64,000 bases of DNA from Geminicoccus harenae (GCF_019800005.1 NZ_JABGCL010000010.1:124001-188000); one strand, 5' to 3'. Shown: positions 53,744-63,093, numbered from the stretch's first letter. The notes: generated from the letters alone by a model not told the origin. Made by a program: numbers and translations.

Positions 53744-54637
53744 TCATCCCTTGACCGAGCCGCTGAGCAGCCCTTCGACCACGAACCGCCAGACCAGCAC
53801 CACCAGCACCAGCGTGGGCACGATCGCGATGAAGATGGCGGTGTTGAGCAGGCTCCACGACACGTCGGTGTTGCGTGCCAGCGCCGCCATCACCACCGAG
53901 ACCGGCCGGGCACCCGCGTCGCCCGAGAGCACCATCGCGAACATGTACTCGGAATAGGAGAGCATGAAGGCGAACAGGCCGGTGGCGCCGATCGATGGCA
54001 GCGCCAGCGGCAGGGCGATCCGCCAGAAGGCCTGGAAGCGGCTGCAATGGTCCAGCGTGGCGGCCTCGAACAGCTCGGCCGGCATCTTGCGGAAGAACAC
54101 GGACAGGATCAGCACGGTGAATGGCAGCGCCCTGGCCGTGTGCACCAGGATGATGCCGGTGCGGGTGCCGAGCAGGCCCATGGACTGGAGCATGATGTAG
54201 ATGGGCGTGACCAGTGCCACGGCCGGCACGAGCGGGCTCAGGATCAGGAACAGGAAGGACAGTTTCTTGCCCGGGAACAGGTAGCGGGCGAACAGAAAGG
54301 CGGCGGGCGCACCCAGGAGGATGTTCAGGACCATCGCGGAGAGCGCGATGATCCCGCTGTTGACCAGGCTCGCCGGCACCTGCCGGGCGGCATCCGAGAT
54401 CATCGCCCGGTTGGCGTTCTCCGCCTGATAGGCCTGCGGCAGCTCGCCGGTGAACACGTAGCGGTAGCCGTCGAAGTTCAGCCCCTCGGCGAACAGGCTC
54501 TTGCCCTGGTCGAGCAGCACCCGGTCGGGAATCAGGCTGCCGAGCAGGGACAGAAGGACCGGCCCGCCGGTGAACAGCAGGATCAGGGCCGCGAACAGCC
54601 CGGTCGTCCAGGGGTTCGCCCGGCCCGCCATCGTCAC
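53744..54637 (-). CDS. Carbohydrate ABC transporter permease (MalG type)
   Basis: 297 residues with six membrane helices and the EAA coupling motif near EAATLDHCSRFQAFWRIALPLALPSIGA. It resembles the MalG/UgpE branch. Its start overlaps the stop of the preceding permease gene by 4 bases (54634-54637). It transports, with its MalF-like partner, an unidentified carbohydrate or polyol. Confidence 0.92.
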   Translation of the reverse strand: MTMAGRANPWTTGLFAALILLFTGGPVLLSLLGSLIPDRVLLDQGKSLFAEGLNFDGYRYVFTGELPQAYQAENANRAMISDAARQVPASLVNSGIIALSAMVLNILLGAPAAFLFARYLFPGKKLSFLFLILSPLVPAVALVTPIYIMLQSMGLLGTRTGIILVHTARALPFTVLILSVFFRKMPAELFEAATLDHCSRFQAFWRIALPLALPSIGATGLFAFMLSYSEYMFAMVLSGDAGARPVSVVMAALARNTDVSWSLLNTAIFIAIVPTLVLVVLVWRFVVEGLLSGSVKG

Positions 54638-55512
54638 TCGCTCCCGAACAGGTCGGACGGCAGGGCGCGGGTGATCGCCAGGATCAGCACGGCCGAGATC
54701 AGCACCACGATGAAGGCCACCGCGGAGCCGGCACCGAAATCATACATGGAGAAGCTTTCCCGCCAGATCTGGAAGGACAGCAGCGTCGTGGCCGTGCCCG
54801 GCCCGCCGCCGGTCATGGCATAGACTAGGTCGTAGCTCGTGAACGCGGTGAGTGCGTTGTAGACGATCAGCACCACGATCATCGCCTTGATCTCGGGAAA
54901 GATCACGTACCAGAAGCGCCGCCACGAGCTCTTGCAGTCGATGGCGGCAGCTTCCAGCGTTTCCGGGTTGATCGCGGCGAGCGCCGCCATCACCAGCACC
55001 ACGGTGAACGGGATCTGCGTCCAGACATGGGCGACCACCACCGAGACGAAGGCCAGGCGCGGCGAGGTGAGCCAGCCGATCGAGCCCTCGATCAGATGGA
55101 GGTCGCGCAGGAGCCCGTTCAGCACGCCGAAGCTCGGGTGGAACACCCAGATCCACAGGACGGCACTGATCGCACCCGGCAGCACCCAGGGCAGCAGCAC
55201 GATCGAGCGCACCACCTGCACGCCGAAGAAGCGGCGGCGCAGGAACAGGGCGATCAGCGTGCCCAGCACCACCACCAGGGGCGCTGCCGCCGCCGTGAAG
55301 ACCAGCGAGTTGGTCAGCGCGTCCTGGAAGTAGTTGCTCTGGATGACCCGCAGATAGTTGTCGAGGCCGACGAACGGCTCGCCCGGGAACAGCAACATCA
55401 CCGAATGCAGGCTGGTCCACAGCGCATATGCCACCGGGTAGAGCGTCATCAGCGCCACCGGCAGCAGGGCCGGGAGCAGCCAGAGGGCCGGATAGCGGCG
55501 GATCTCCCACAT
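54634..55512 (-). CDS. Carbohydrate ABC transporter permease (MalF type)
   Basis: 292 residues, six membrane helices. The EAA loop reads LEAAAIDCKSSWRRFWYVIFPEIKAMI. The first periplasmic loop (GEPFVGLDNYLRVIQSNYFQDALTNSLVFT) is typical of MalF/UgpA permeases. It starts 16 bases after the binding-protein gene, with no hairpin between, unlike the two other importers in the window. Confidence 0.92.
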   Translation of the reverse strand: MWEIRRYPALWLLPALLPVALMTLYPVAYALWTSLHSVMLLFPGEPFVGLDNYLRVIQSNYFQDALTNSLVFTAAAAPLVVVLGTLIALFLRRRFFGVQVVRSIVLLPWVLPGAISAVLWIWVFHPSFGVLNGLLRDLHLIEGSIGWLTSPRLAFVSVVVAHVWTQIPFTVVLVMAALAAINPETLEAAAIDCKSSWRRFWYVIFPEIKAMIVVLIVYNALTAFTSYDLVYAMTGGGPGTATTLLSFQIWRESFSMYDFGAGSAVAFIVVLISAVLILAITRALPSDLFGSE

Positions 55513-55528
55513 GGGGACGGGAGGCTGG

Positions 55529-56812
55529 TCAGCGGCTGGCGAACTGCTCCTTGAGCTGGTTCCAGCGCTCCGCCCCGTCCTTCATGGTCTGCTCGACGCT
55601 GGCCTCGCCGACCATCGCCTTGGCGAGCAGCGGGCGGAAATAGGCCGACCAGACCGAGCTGAACTCGGTATAGGTGCCGGCACGCGCCCGCTCCGCCTGA
55701 GCACCCAGCTCCTTCACGTCCGCCCACTTGCCCCAGGCCTCGATCACGTCCTGGTCCTGGAACAAAGGCAGCTGGCCGAAGCCCAGGCCCTTTTCCACCG
55801 CCCAGCGCTTGGCGACCGTGTAGGGCTTGCCGGCCATGAAGTTGACGAGCTTCCAGGCGGCCACCGCGCGCTCCGGATCGTCCGCCGCCTGCCGGGTGAT
55901 CACGTAGGACTTGGCGAAGCCCAGCGTGGAATGGGTGGCACCCGGCATCGGGGCCAGGGCGAACTCGCCGGCGCGCGGCTGGTCGGCCACGTTGTTCAGC
56001 GCCGCCAGCACGTAGGTATAGACGATCGTGAAGGCATGCTGCCCCGTATTCATCGCCGGGATGATCTTGGATTCGTGGGTCTCGGCCTGCACCAGGCCCT
56101 TGGACCAGGCATCCGCCAGCCAGGCGAGCTGCTGGTACGCACCGTTCCCCGGGTCGGCGAACAGCGGGTTCAGCTCCGCGTCGAACAGCTCGGCACCGCG
56201 GCCATAGGCCTGCGCCACGAAGGCATCGTAGAAGTTCGGCAGCTCCTGGTTGTACTCGTAGACGATCGGCTTATCCATGCCGCCCGCCTTCAGCTTCTCG
56301 GCCGCGGCCGTGACCTCCTCCCAGGTGGTCGGGACGGCGATGCCGGCATCCGCCAGGATCTTCTTGTTGTAGATGAACGAGATCGTGTCGGCGTAGTAGG
56401 GCAGGCCGTAGATCTTGCCGTCATAGGTGACGTCGGTGCGGGCAAAGCCGGCGACGTCGGCCGCCAGCGCCTCGATCTCCTCCTTGGGCGCCACGTCTTC
56501 CAGGGGTGCGATGAAGCCGGCCGAGCCCCAGGCCGGCAACCAATCCTGACCGCCATAGACCACGTCGGTCGGCGTGTTGCCGCGGATGCGCAGGATCAGG
56601 CTGTCCTGGTAGTCCGGCCAGGTATAGTCGGTCAGGTTGACCTTGATGCCGGGATTTTCCGCCTCGAACTGCCGGATATTGTCCTGGATGGTTTCCAGCG
56701 AATAGTTCCAGACCACGAATTCCAGGGTGACGTCCTGGGCCTGGCCCGGCTGGGCGGCCATGAAGCTGCCGGCGAGCAGCGTGGCGGCGGCGAGCACTGT
56801 CCTGCGCTTCAT
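55529..56812 (-). CDS. ABC transporter extracellular solute-binding protein (family 1)
   Basis: 427 residues from ATG 56812. A signal peptide (MKRRTVLAAATLLAGSFMAA..AQA) precedes a MalE-like fold: IRQFEAENPGIKVNLTDYTWPDYQDSLILRI, YGLPYYADTISFIYNKKILADAGI, AAWKLVNFMAG. It binds a carbohydrate, polyol or glycerol-phosphate-like ligand in the periplasm. First gene of the importer operon, it is divergent from the creatininase-family gene with 174 bases between; both units may share regulation by the FCD regulator at 58782. Confidence 0.92.
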   Translation of the reverse strand: MKRRTVLAAATLLAGSFMAAQPGQAQDVTLEFVVWNYSLETIQDNIRQFEAENPGIKVNLTDYTWPDYQDSLILRIRGNTPTDVVYGGQDWLPAWGSAGFIAPLEDVAPKEEIEALAADVAGFARTDVTYDGKIYGLPYYADTISFIYNKKILADAGIAVPTTWEEVTAAAEKLKAGGMDKPIVYEYNQELPNFYDAFVAQAYGRGAELFDAELNPLFADPGNGAYQQLAWLADAWSKGLVQAETHESKIIPAMNTGQHAFTIVYTYVLAALNNVADQPRAGEFALAPMPGATHSTLGFAKSYVITRQAADDPERAVAAWKLVNFMAGKPYTVAKRWAVEKGLGFGQLPLFQDQDVIEAWGKWADVKELGAQAERARAGTYTEFSSVWSAYFRPLLAKAMVGEASVEQTMKDGAERWNQLKEQFASR

Positions 56813-56986
56813 CGTTCTTACCTCCCGGCCAGCACCCTGTCCCGGCGCCGGCGACCAATTGGTCGTTGACATCGGAGCTACCCGACGAAACCCTACCGAC
56901 CAATCCCGACCAGTGACAACCGCATTTGTCATGTCCCGTCGGTCGACGGTGCCGGGATGGGTGCCGGCATCCGGGCAGGAGGCGAG

Positions 56987-57769
56987 ATGCGCTTGGAGGA
57001 ACTGACAGCGCCGGACGTGGCGGCCCTCGACCGCGACGCGTCCGTCCTGGTGCTGCCGCTGGGCTCGGTCGAGCAGCACGGCCGGCACATGCCGCTCGGC
57101 ACCGATACGATCCTGGCGCACGGCTTGGCACTGGCTGCCGCGGAGCGCTCGAGCGGGTCGGTCGTGGTGCTGCCACCGCCCTGGTACGGTTTCTCCGCCC
57201 ATCACATGGGCTTTGCCGGCAGCATCACGCTGCGCGCCGAGACGCTGATGGCACTGGCCGAGGACGTGGTGGGCTCGATGGTGGCGCACGGCTTCAGGCG
57301 GGTGCTGATCGTCAACGGCCATGGCGGCAATGGCGGCGTGATCGACGTGCTGGCCGCTACGCTCGGCCACCGCCATCATGGCCGGGCCCGGATCGCGGCA
57401 CTCACCTACTTCCTGCTCGCGCGCGACGCGATCGCCCGCCTGCGTCGCTCCAGGCCGGGGGGAATGGGCCATGCCTGCGAGTTCGAGACCGCGATGATGC
57501 TGCACCTGCGCCCGGAGCTGGTGCGGATGGAGGAGGCCTCCACCACCTATCCGGACCCGGGCTCGCGCTACCTCACGACCGATCTGCTGGGTGGTTCGCC
57601 AGTGCGCACCTATCACGACTTCGCCGACCTCTCGCCCACCGGCACGCTGGGCGACCCGGCGCTCGCCACGCCTGAGGCGGGCAGCGCCTTCTTCGACGCT
57701 TCCGCCGGTGAGCTCGCCGCCTTCATCGACGACTTCCGAGGCTGGGCGATGCCGGAGGGGGTGCGATGA
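56987..57769 (+). CDS. Creatininase-family hydrolase (possible diketo-inositol hydrolase)
   Basis: 260 residues from ATG 56987, with AGGAGG upstream. Metal-binding motifs are intact: LPLGSVEQHGRHMPLGTDT (Glu, His, Asp), VNGHGGNGG, and ACEFETAMMLHLRPELV. Creatininase-family enzymes open amide or C-C/ring bonds using two metals. Beside a Gfo/Idh/MocA dehydrogenase and a sugar importer, the closest functional analogues are keto-inositol hydrolases (IolN type) of Thermotoga and Paracoccus. Creatinine amidohydrolase or another amide hydrolase remains possible. Its stop overlaps the next gene's start by 4 bases. Confidence 0.82.
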   Translation: MRLEELTAPDVAALDRDASVLVLPLGSVEQHGRHMPLGTDTILAHGLALAAAERSSGSVVVLPPPWYGFSAHHMGFAGSITLRAETLMALAEDVVGSMVAHGFRRVLIVNGHGGNGGVIDVLAATLGHRHHGRARIAALTYFLLARDAIARLRRSRPGGMGHACEFETAMMLHLRPELVRMEEASTTYPDPGSRYLTTDLLGGSPVRTYHDFADLSPTGTLGDPALATPEAGSAFFDASAGELAAFIDDFRGWAMPEGVR

Positions 57770-58767
57770 GCGCCGTTCTCAGGGTCGGCGTGATCGGCCT
57801 GGGCTTCTTCGGCGCGCGCCATGCCGCCATCCACGCCACGCACCCGTCGGCCAGGCTGGTCGGCATCTGCGATCGCGACCCGCAGGCCCTGCGCACGGTG
57901 GGGTCACGGACCGGGGCACGCTGCTTCTCCGATTTCCACGAGCTGCTGGCGCTGCCCGACCTGGATGCGGTCAGCATCTGCCTGCCCGACCGGCAGCACG
58001 AGGCCGCCGCGGTTGCGGCCGCCAGGGCGGGCAAGGCGATCCTCCTGGAAAAGCCGCTGGCCCACGACGCGGCGGCGGCGAAGCGGATCGTGGCGGCCGT
58101 GGAAGCGGCGGGGGTGCGCCTGATGGTCGGGCACATCCTGCGCTTCGACCCGCGCTACGTGCAGCTCTTCCAGGCCTCGGGACCCGAGCGGCTCGGCACG
58201 CCGATCCATCTGCGCGCCAAGCGCAACAGCACCCGCGCCACCGCCCAGCGCCTGGGTGCCGCCAGCTCGATCCTGTTCTACATGGGCGTGCACGACGTGG
58301 ACGCGATGCAGTGGCTGGCGCGCTCCAGGATCACCCGCGTCTATGCCCAGAAATGCGAGATGCTCGGCACCGGCAACGAGGACGTCCTCTATGCCGTGGT
58401 CAACTTCGAGAACGGGGCGATCGGCAGCATCGACTATAGCTGGGCCTGGCCGGACGGCCTGATGAACGGCTTCCGCTCGGCCATGGAGGTCGTGGGCACC
58501 AGGTCCGCCGCCTATGTCGATACGAGCGACCAGGGTTTCTACGTGGTGGGGCAGGATGGGACCAGCGGCGGCGATACCCATCTCTGGCCGGAGATCAACG
58601 GCCGCATCGTCGGCGACCTCGCCGACGAGCTCGACCATTTCATCCAGGCGACGCTGACCGGCCGGCCCTATCTGCAGCATCACCAGGAGGCGCTGGACGC
58701 CATTCCGGTGCTGGACGCGCTGGTGGCATCCGCACAAAGCGGCCAGCCGGTCGACGTGATCCGCTGA
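57766..58767 (+). CDS. Gfo/Idh/MocA-family oxidoreductase
   Basis: 333 residues. The Rossmann N-terminus has GVIGLGFFGARHAAIHATHP, and the EKP motif is ILLEKPLAHDAAAAKRIV with the catalytic Lys. The alpha/beta C-terminal domain carries MGVHDVDAMQWLA, the position of the catalytic Asp/His pair. Members oxidise inositols, sugars or their acids with NAD(P)+. It is translationally coupled to the creatininase-family hydrolase and followed 14 bases later by an FCD regulator. An inositol or sugar dehydrogenase role is likely in this setting. Confidence 0.9.
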   Translation: MSAVLRVGVIGLGFFGARHAAIHATHPSARLVGICDRDPQALRTVGSRTGARCFSDFHELLALPDLDAVSICLPDRQHEAAAVAAARAGKAILLEKPLAHDAAAAKRIVAAVEAAGVRLMVGHILRFDPRYVQLFQASGPERLGTPIHLRAKRNSTRATAQRLGAASSILFYMGVHDVDAMQWLARSRITRVYAQKCEMLGTGNEDVLYAVVNFENGAIGSIDYSWAWPDGLMNGFRSAMEVVGTRSAAYVDTSDQGFYVVGQDGTSGGDTHLWPEINGRIVGDLADELDHFIQATLTGRPYLQHHQEALDAIPVLDALVASAQSGQPVDVIR

Positions 58768-58781
58768 ACGGCCCCCGGACC

Positions 58782-59534
58782 TTGCCCGCCCCGCCACTCC
58801 AGGAGCCTGCCAATCAGCCAGCCACCGCGCGGGTGCCGCCGCACGAGCGGCCCACGCCGGCCCTGATCTACCGGGCGCTGCTGCGCGGCATCCGCGACGG
58901 CTCGCTGCCGCCCGGCGCCCGCCTGCCCAACGAGCGCGACCTGGCACACCGGTTCGGCACCGGCCGCACCGCCGTGCGGGCAGCCCTCGCCATGATGGAG
59001 CGGCAGGGCCTGGTGCTGCGCCGGGTCGGCAGCGGCACCTTCCTGGCGGACGACGTGGACCGGGTGTTCGTCCGCATGGACCAGACCGATGCGCCGGAGC
59101 ACCAGGACGTACCGAGCCTGGCAGAGATCGCAGAAGGGCGGCTCCTGTTCGAGCCGGCCATGATGCATCTGGTGGTGGGCCGGGCCGAGGAGCCTGAGCT
59201 CCAAGCGATGCGCCAGAGCCTCCAGCGCATCCAGGCGGCGGCGAGCTGGCTGGACTTCAAGGAAAGCATCTACGCCCTGCACCGGCAGATCTTCGCCAGC
59301 ACCAAGAACCGCTTTCTGGTGCAGGTGATGGACAGCATCCTGGCGGACCGGCGCGAGGTCGATTTCGACGGGCAGGATGTCGGCCGGCAGCCGCCGGCAC
59401 CGGTGCGCGAGCAGACTCATGGGGAACTGAAGGCGATCGTCGACGCGATCGCCACCCGCGACGCACCCCGCGCCGAGCGCTTGGTCGCCGATCACCTGAC
59501 CCGCATGCTGGCGACGATCAACATCTGGCGGTGA
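58782..59534 (+). CDS. GntR/FCD-family transcriptional regulator
   Basis: About 250 residues; the most upstream start is TTG 58782, and a GTG near 58833 is an alternative. The winged helix (about 27-92) shows LIYRALLRGIRDGSLPPGARLPNERDLAHRFGTGRTAVRAAL and VGSGTFLADD. The FCD domain (about 110-240) follows, with LFEPAMM, ALHRQIFA and EQTHGELKAIVDAI. It is the last gene of the hydrolase/dehydrogenase unit and is the obvious regulator of that unit and of the divergent importer operon. It converges on the SorC-family regulator gene. Confidence 0.87.
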   Translation: MPAPPLQEPANQPATARVPPHERPTPALIYRALLRGIRDGSLPPGARLPNERDLAHRFGTGRTAVRAALAMMERQGLVLRRVGSGTFLADDVDRVFVRMDQTDAPEHQDVPSLAEIAEGRLLFEPAMMHLVVGRAEEPELQAMRQSLQRIQAAASWLDFKESIYALHRQIFASTKNRFLVQVMDSILADRREVDFDGQDVGRQPPAPVREQTHGELKAIVDAIATRDAPRAERLVADHLTRMLATINIWR

Positions 59535-59550
59535 GGCCCAGACCAGCAGC

Positions 59551-60537
59551 TCAGCCGGCCTCCAGCAGGAACAGGGCAGTCTGCTCGTCGGTCACCAGCA
59601 CGTTGAGGTAGCCGGCCCGCAATGCTGCCAGCGTCACCGCATGCTTGGCCCGGCCGGTGCCGACCCCGATCGCGAAGGCGCGCTCGCGGCAGGAGGCGAG
59701 GTCGGCGCCGATCGTCCGGGCATCCAGGTCGGGATCGACGATCCGGCCCTCTGCATCGATGTAGCGGCTCAGGATGTCGCCGACGGCACCCTTGGCCTTC
59801 AGGTGCTGCACTTCCGCCTCGCCGACGAAGCCCGACTGCACCAGCACCGAATCGGCCGCAATCGCGCCCAGGCCGAAGCAGATCACCTCGGCCTTCCGGC
59901 CGACCTCCAGAACGCCGGCGATGGTCGGGTCCTGCTCCAGCGCCACCCGGGTCGCGGCCTTGCCCAGGATCGCCGGGACCGGCAGCAGGATGGCGTGGCC
60001 GTTGGCGGCACGGGCGAACAGCTCGGCCACGTTGTTGGTGCGCAGGGGCGAATCGCGCAGGTACATCGCACCGTTCAGCATCACCACCTCCACCCCCTTG
60101 TTCCAAAAAGGGGGGAGGCGGCGGGCGACGGCGCTCATGGTCCGGCCCCAGGACACGCCGACCAGCTTGTAGCGGTCGAGCCCGGCAAGCAGCCGGCCGG
60201 CGGCCTGGGCCACCGTATCCAGCATCAGCTCGTCGCTGGCATCCGGATCCTGCGGGACGACCACGGCGTCCTTCAGCCCGAAGCGGCGCTGCAGGCGGCT
60301 TTCCAGCTCGGGCAGGCGCGGGGTGTGCGGGACGATCTCGATGCGGACCACGCCGCTCTCGCGCGCATCCGCCAGAAGCCGGCTCGCCTGCCAGCGGGTC
60401 AGGCCCAGCTCGGCGGCGATCTCGCCCATGGTCATGTCCAGGTGGTAGTAGCGCTTGGCCACCTGGATCATGAGCTGGAGACGCTCGTCCGCCGACAGGT
60501 CGCGCAGATGGACGTCGCGCTGGCCGGCCTCGGCCAT
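59551..60537 (-). CDS. SorC/DeoR-type sugar-binding transcriptional regulator
   Basis: 328 residues. An N-terminal helix-turn-helix (about 18-70; RLQLMIQVAKRYYHLDMTMGEIAAELGLTRWQASRLLADARESGVVRIEI) is followed by a SorC-type sugar-phosphate-binding domain (about 80-325; VGVSWGRTMSAVARRLPPFW, GVGTGRAKHAVTLAALRAGYLNVLVTDEQTA). It senses a phosphorylated sugar or polyol. Its ATG shares one base with the stop of the FGGY kinase gene (60537), so the kinase that makes the likely effector and the regulator are co-translated. A homopolymer run (A5G6 on the plus strand) lies inside at 60105-60115 without breaking the frame. Confidence 0.9.
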   Translation of the reverse strand: MAEAGQRDVHLRDLSADERLQLMIQVAKRYYHLDMTMGEIAAELGLTRWQASRLLADARESGVVRIEIVPHTPRLPELESRLQRRFGLKDAVVVPQDPDASDELMLDTVAQAAGRLLAGLDRYKLVGVSWGRTMSAVARRLPPFWNKGVEVVMLNGAMYLRDSPLRTNNVAELFARAANGHAILLPVPAILGKAATRVALEQDPTIAGVLEVGRKAEVICFGLGAIAADSVLVQSGFVGEAEVQHLKAKGAVGDILSRYIDAEGRIVDPDLDARTIGADLASCRERAFAIGVGTGRAKHAVTLAALRAGYLNVLVTDEQTALFLLEAG

Positions 60538-62054
60538 CAGCCGGGCCGCTGGCGCTGCCGGGCCGCCAGGCGCCGTGACAACGGGGCCAGCAGCCGGGTC
60601 GCCTCCAGATAGTCCTCCAGCAGCTCCGCATAGCGGGCATGGGCGCCGGGCTCGGGCTCGATCGTGGCGGTGGACGGGGCCACGGCATCGGCCGCAGCGA
60701 ACAGATCCGGCAACAGCCCGGCCCCGGTGGCGGCACAGGCGGCAGCACCCAGGATCGAGAGGTTGGTGTCGGTGGCGAGCTGCACCGGCATGCCGATCGC
60801 ATCGACGGTTGCCTGGAGCCAGAGCCGGTTCTTGGCAAAGCCGCCGGCACTCACCACCCGCCGGCAGGAGATGCCCAATTCGTTCATCCGGCGCAGCACG
60901 TTGGCCGAACCCAGCGCCACGCCTTCGACTGCCGAGCGGTAGAGGGCCACGCGGTCGTGGCCGAGCGAGAGGCCCAGCACGGTGCCGCGCAGATGCGGGT
61001 CCCGGTAGGGCGTCCGGTTGCCCATGAAATAGTCGAGGGTCAGCAGGCCGGTGCTGCCGACCTCCATGGCGGCGGCTTCCCGCACCAGATCCTTGAGGCC
61101 GGCATCGTCAAGCCGGAACATGTCCTTCGCGAACCAGGACAGCACCGAGCCGGCCGAGACCTGGCCGGCCTCGACCAGCCAGTGGTCGTCGACCAGCGCA
61201 TGGGGGTAGGGCCCCCAGAAGCCGGACACGTCCTGCTCTCGGCCGAGCTGGAAGAGCTGCACCACCGAGGTGCCGCCGATCATCAGCATCTCGCCGGGTG
61301 CCATGGTGTTCGCACCGACCATGCCGACATGGGCGTCGATCCCGCCCTGGGCCAGGACCGGCTGGTTGCGCAGGCCCAGATGCTCCATGGCGGCGGCACT
61401 GATCGGCCCGATCGTCCCGCCCACCGGCACGATCTCCGGCGGGAGCTTCTCCGGCAGGTCCGGGATGCCCAGTGCGGCATACAGGTCAGGGTGGAAGCGG
61501 CGCTGGACCGAGTCGTAGTTCCACTTGCAGGTGGCGTTCATGCGCGAGCCGACCCAGCGGCCGGACAGCATGAAGTTCACCCAGTCCAGGCACTCGCAGA
61601 CGATCCCCGCCTGCCGGTAGGTGTCGGGCTCGTGCTCGTTCAGCCACATGGCCTTGGGCACCAGCCATTCGGCGGCATCGCTGCCGCCGGCATAGGCCAG
61701 GACCGGATGATCCAGCTCTGCGGTGCGGTCGGCCTGCTCGGCGGCGCGGCAGTCCATCCAGAGCAGGGCCGGGCGCAGCGGCGTGCCGTCCTTGCGGCAG
61801 GCCACCACGGTGGAGGCGGTGGTGGCGGCACAGATCCCGGCGACCTCGGGCTGGCCCAGCTCGCGCAGGAAGCCGCGCGTGGCCGCCCCTGCCGCCGCCC
61901 ACCATTCGGCCGGCGACTGCTCGGCCCAGCCGGCATGCGGATAGGTGGTGGCGTATGGCGCCTCGCGGTCGGCCAGCATCCGCCGCCCGTCCAGGTCGAA
62001 CAGGCCGACCCGCACGCCGCCCGTGCCGAAGTCCAGGCCCAGCAGCAACGCCAT
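60537..62054 (-). CDS. FGGY-family carbohydrate kinase
   Basis: 505 residues. The N-terminal phosphate motif is LLLGLDFGTGGVRVGLFDLDG, the substrate region includes WMDCRAAEQADRT, and the C-terminal adenosine motif is VVSAGGFAKNRLWLQATVDAIGMPVQL. It phosphorylates a ketopentose, polyol or related sugar (xylulokinase/ribulokinase branch). It lies between a galactitol-phosphate-dehydrogenase-like gene upstream and the SorC regulator downstream. With a polyol dehydrogenase in the operon, a route polyol to ketose to ketose phosphate is plausible. The precise sugar is unknown. Confidence 0.9.
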   Translation of the reverse strand: MALLLGLDFGTGGVRVGLFDLDGRRMLADREAPYATTYPHAGWAEQSPAEWWAAAGAATRGFLRELGQPEVAGICAATTASTVVACRKDGTPLRPALLWMDCRAAEQADRTAELDHPVLAYAGGSDAAEWLVPKAMWLNEHEPDTYRQAGIVCECLDWVNFMLSGRWVGSRMNATCKWNYDSVQRRFHPDLYAALGIPDLPEKLPPEIVPVGGTIGPISAAAMEHLGLRNQPVLAQGGIDAHVGMVGANTMAPGEMLMIGGTSVVQLFQLGREQDVSGFWGPYPHALVDDHWLVEAGQVSAGSVLSWFAKDMFRLDDAGLKDLVREAAAMEVGSTGLLTLDYFMGNRTPYRDPHLRGTVLGLSLGHDRVALYRSAVEGVALGSANVLRRMNELGISCRRVVSAGGFAKNRLWLQATVDAIGMPVQLATDTNLSILGAAACAATGAGLLPDLFAAADAVAPSTATIEPEPGAHARYAELLEDYLEATRLLAPLSRRLAARQRQRPG

Positions 62055-62076
62055 CCCCTCTGCCCCCTCGCCGGCC

Positions 62077-63093
62077 TTACGGCCGGAACATGATCTTGGA
62101 GAAGAACTCGCCGCCGGCCTTGATCTTGCCGAACATGCCGGGCAGCTCGTCCAGCTTCAGCTCATGGGTGATCATGAACTCCCAGCGCAGCGCACCGGAG
62201 GCCAGGTAGTCGAGCGTGACGGTCCATTGCGGGCCGGGATAGGGCGCGCCGAACGAGTTCCAGGCACCATGCAGGCTCACCTCCTGGCGCAGGAAGTGCT
62301 GGAAGGTCTTGTTGTCCAGGGTGACGTCGCCCACCGGGATGCCGATGAACACGACATGGCCGCCGGGTGCCGCCAAGTTGGCGGCGAAGTTGATCGAGGA
62401 CGGGTGGCCGGCGGCCTCCACGATCAGGTCGCACTTCAGATCCTGCGGCACCGCGTCGGTGACCAGGAAGGTGTGGGAAGCACCGGCCTCGCGGGCCTGC
62501 TCCAGCTTCCGTTCGGACACGTCCACCGCGACGATGTCGCGGCAGCCCATCAGCTTCATCCACTGGATCGCGAACAGGCCGATCGGCCCGCAGCCGATCA
62601 CGCCGCCACGGTCGCCCAGCGTCGGCTTGGCCTTCCAGATCGCATGGAGCGCGATGGAAGCCGGGTCGGTCATGGCCACGGCGCGCGGGTCGGTGCCGGG
62701 CGGAGCCTTCAAGAGGTTGCCGGTGGGCGCGCAGACATATTCGGCATAGGCGCCGTCGCGGCGGCTGCCGAAATAGTCGTAGTTGCGGCAGCGCGAGAAA
62801 TTGCCGGTGGCGCACTGGTCGCAGACCCGGCAGGGCAGCATCGGCGCCACGCCGACCAGGTCGCCCGGGGCGAAGCCTTCCGCACCCTCGCCCAGCTCCA
62901 CCACCTCGCCGGAGAACTCGTGGCCGCACACGATCGGCATGCGGTGCGCACCCTTGATCAGCATGCGCGGGATGTCCGAGCCGCACACGCCCACCGCCGC
63001 GACCTTGAGCAGCACCTCGCCCTTGCCGGGCTTCGGCTTCGGCAGGTCCTCCAGGCGGATGTCGCCCGGCTGGTACATCACGGCAGCAAGCAT
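62077..63093 (-). CDS. Zinc-dependent polyol dehydrogenase (galactitol-1-phosphate dehydrogenase-like)
   Basis: 338 residues, medium-chain dehydrogenase. Features matching the GatD branch are GVCGSDIPRMLIKGAHRMPIVCGHEFSG, structural-zinc Cys in CRVCDQCATGNFSRC, YDYFGSRRDGAYAEY, and the Rossmann motif GCGPIGLFAIQW. The C-terminal HGAWNSFGAPYPGPQWTVTLDYLASG is also GatD-like. It would oxidise a polyol or polyol phosphate to a ketose with NAD+. Because the importer is a ribose-type ABC system rather than PTS, the substrate should be unphosphorylated, such as galactitol, ribitol or xylitol. It lies 22 bases upstream of the FGGY kinase gene. Confidence 0.87.
   Translation of the reverse strand: MLAAVMYQPGDIRLEDLPKPKPGKGEVLLKVAAVGVCGSDIPRMLIKGAHRMPIVCGHEFSGEVVELGEGAEGFAPGDLVGVAPMLPCRVCDQCATGNFSRCRNYDYFGSRRDGAYAEYVCAPTGNLLKAPPGTDPRAVAMTDPASIALHAIWKAKPTLGDRGGVIGCGPIGLFAIQWMKLMGCRDIVAVDVSERKLEQAREAGASHTFLVTDAVPQDLKCDLIVEAAGHPSSINFAANLAAPGGHVVFIGIPVGDVTLDNKTFQHFLRQEVSLHGAWNSFGAPYPGPQWTVTLDYLASGALRWEFMITHELKLDELPGMFGKIKAGGEFFSKIMFRP

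Noticed and set aside
60105..60115. A5G6 run inside the SorC-family gene, considered as a frameshift site
   Set aside because: The reading frame continues through it and both flanks match the SorC domain, so there is no sign of a broken or shifted product.
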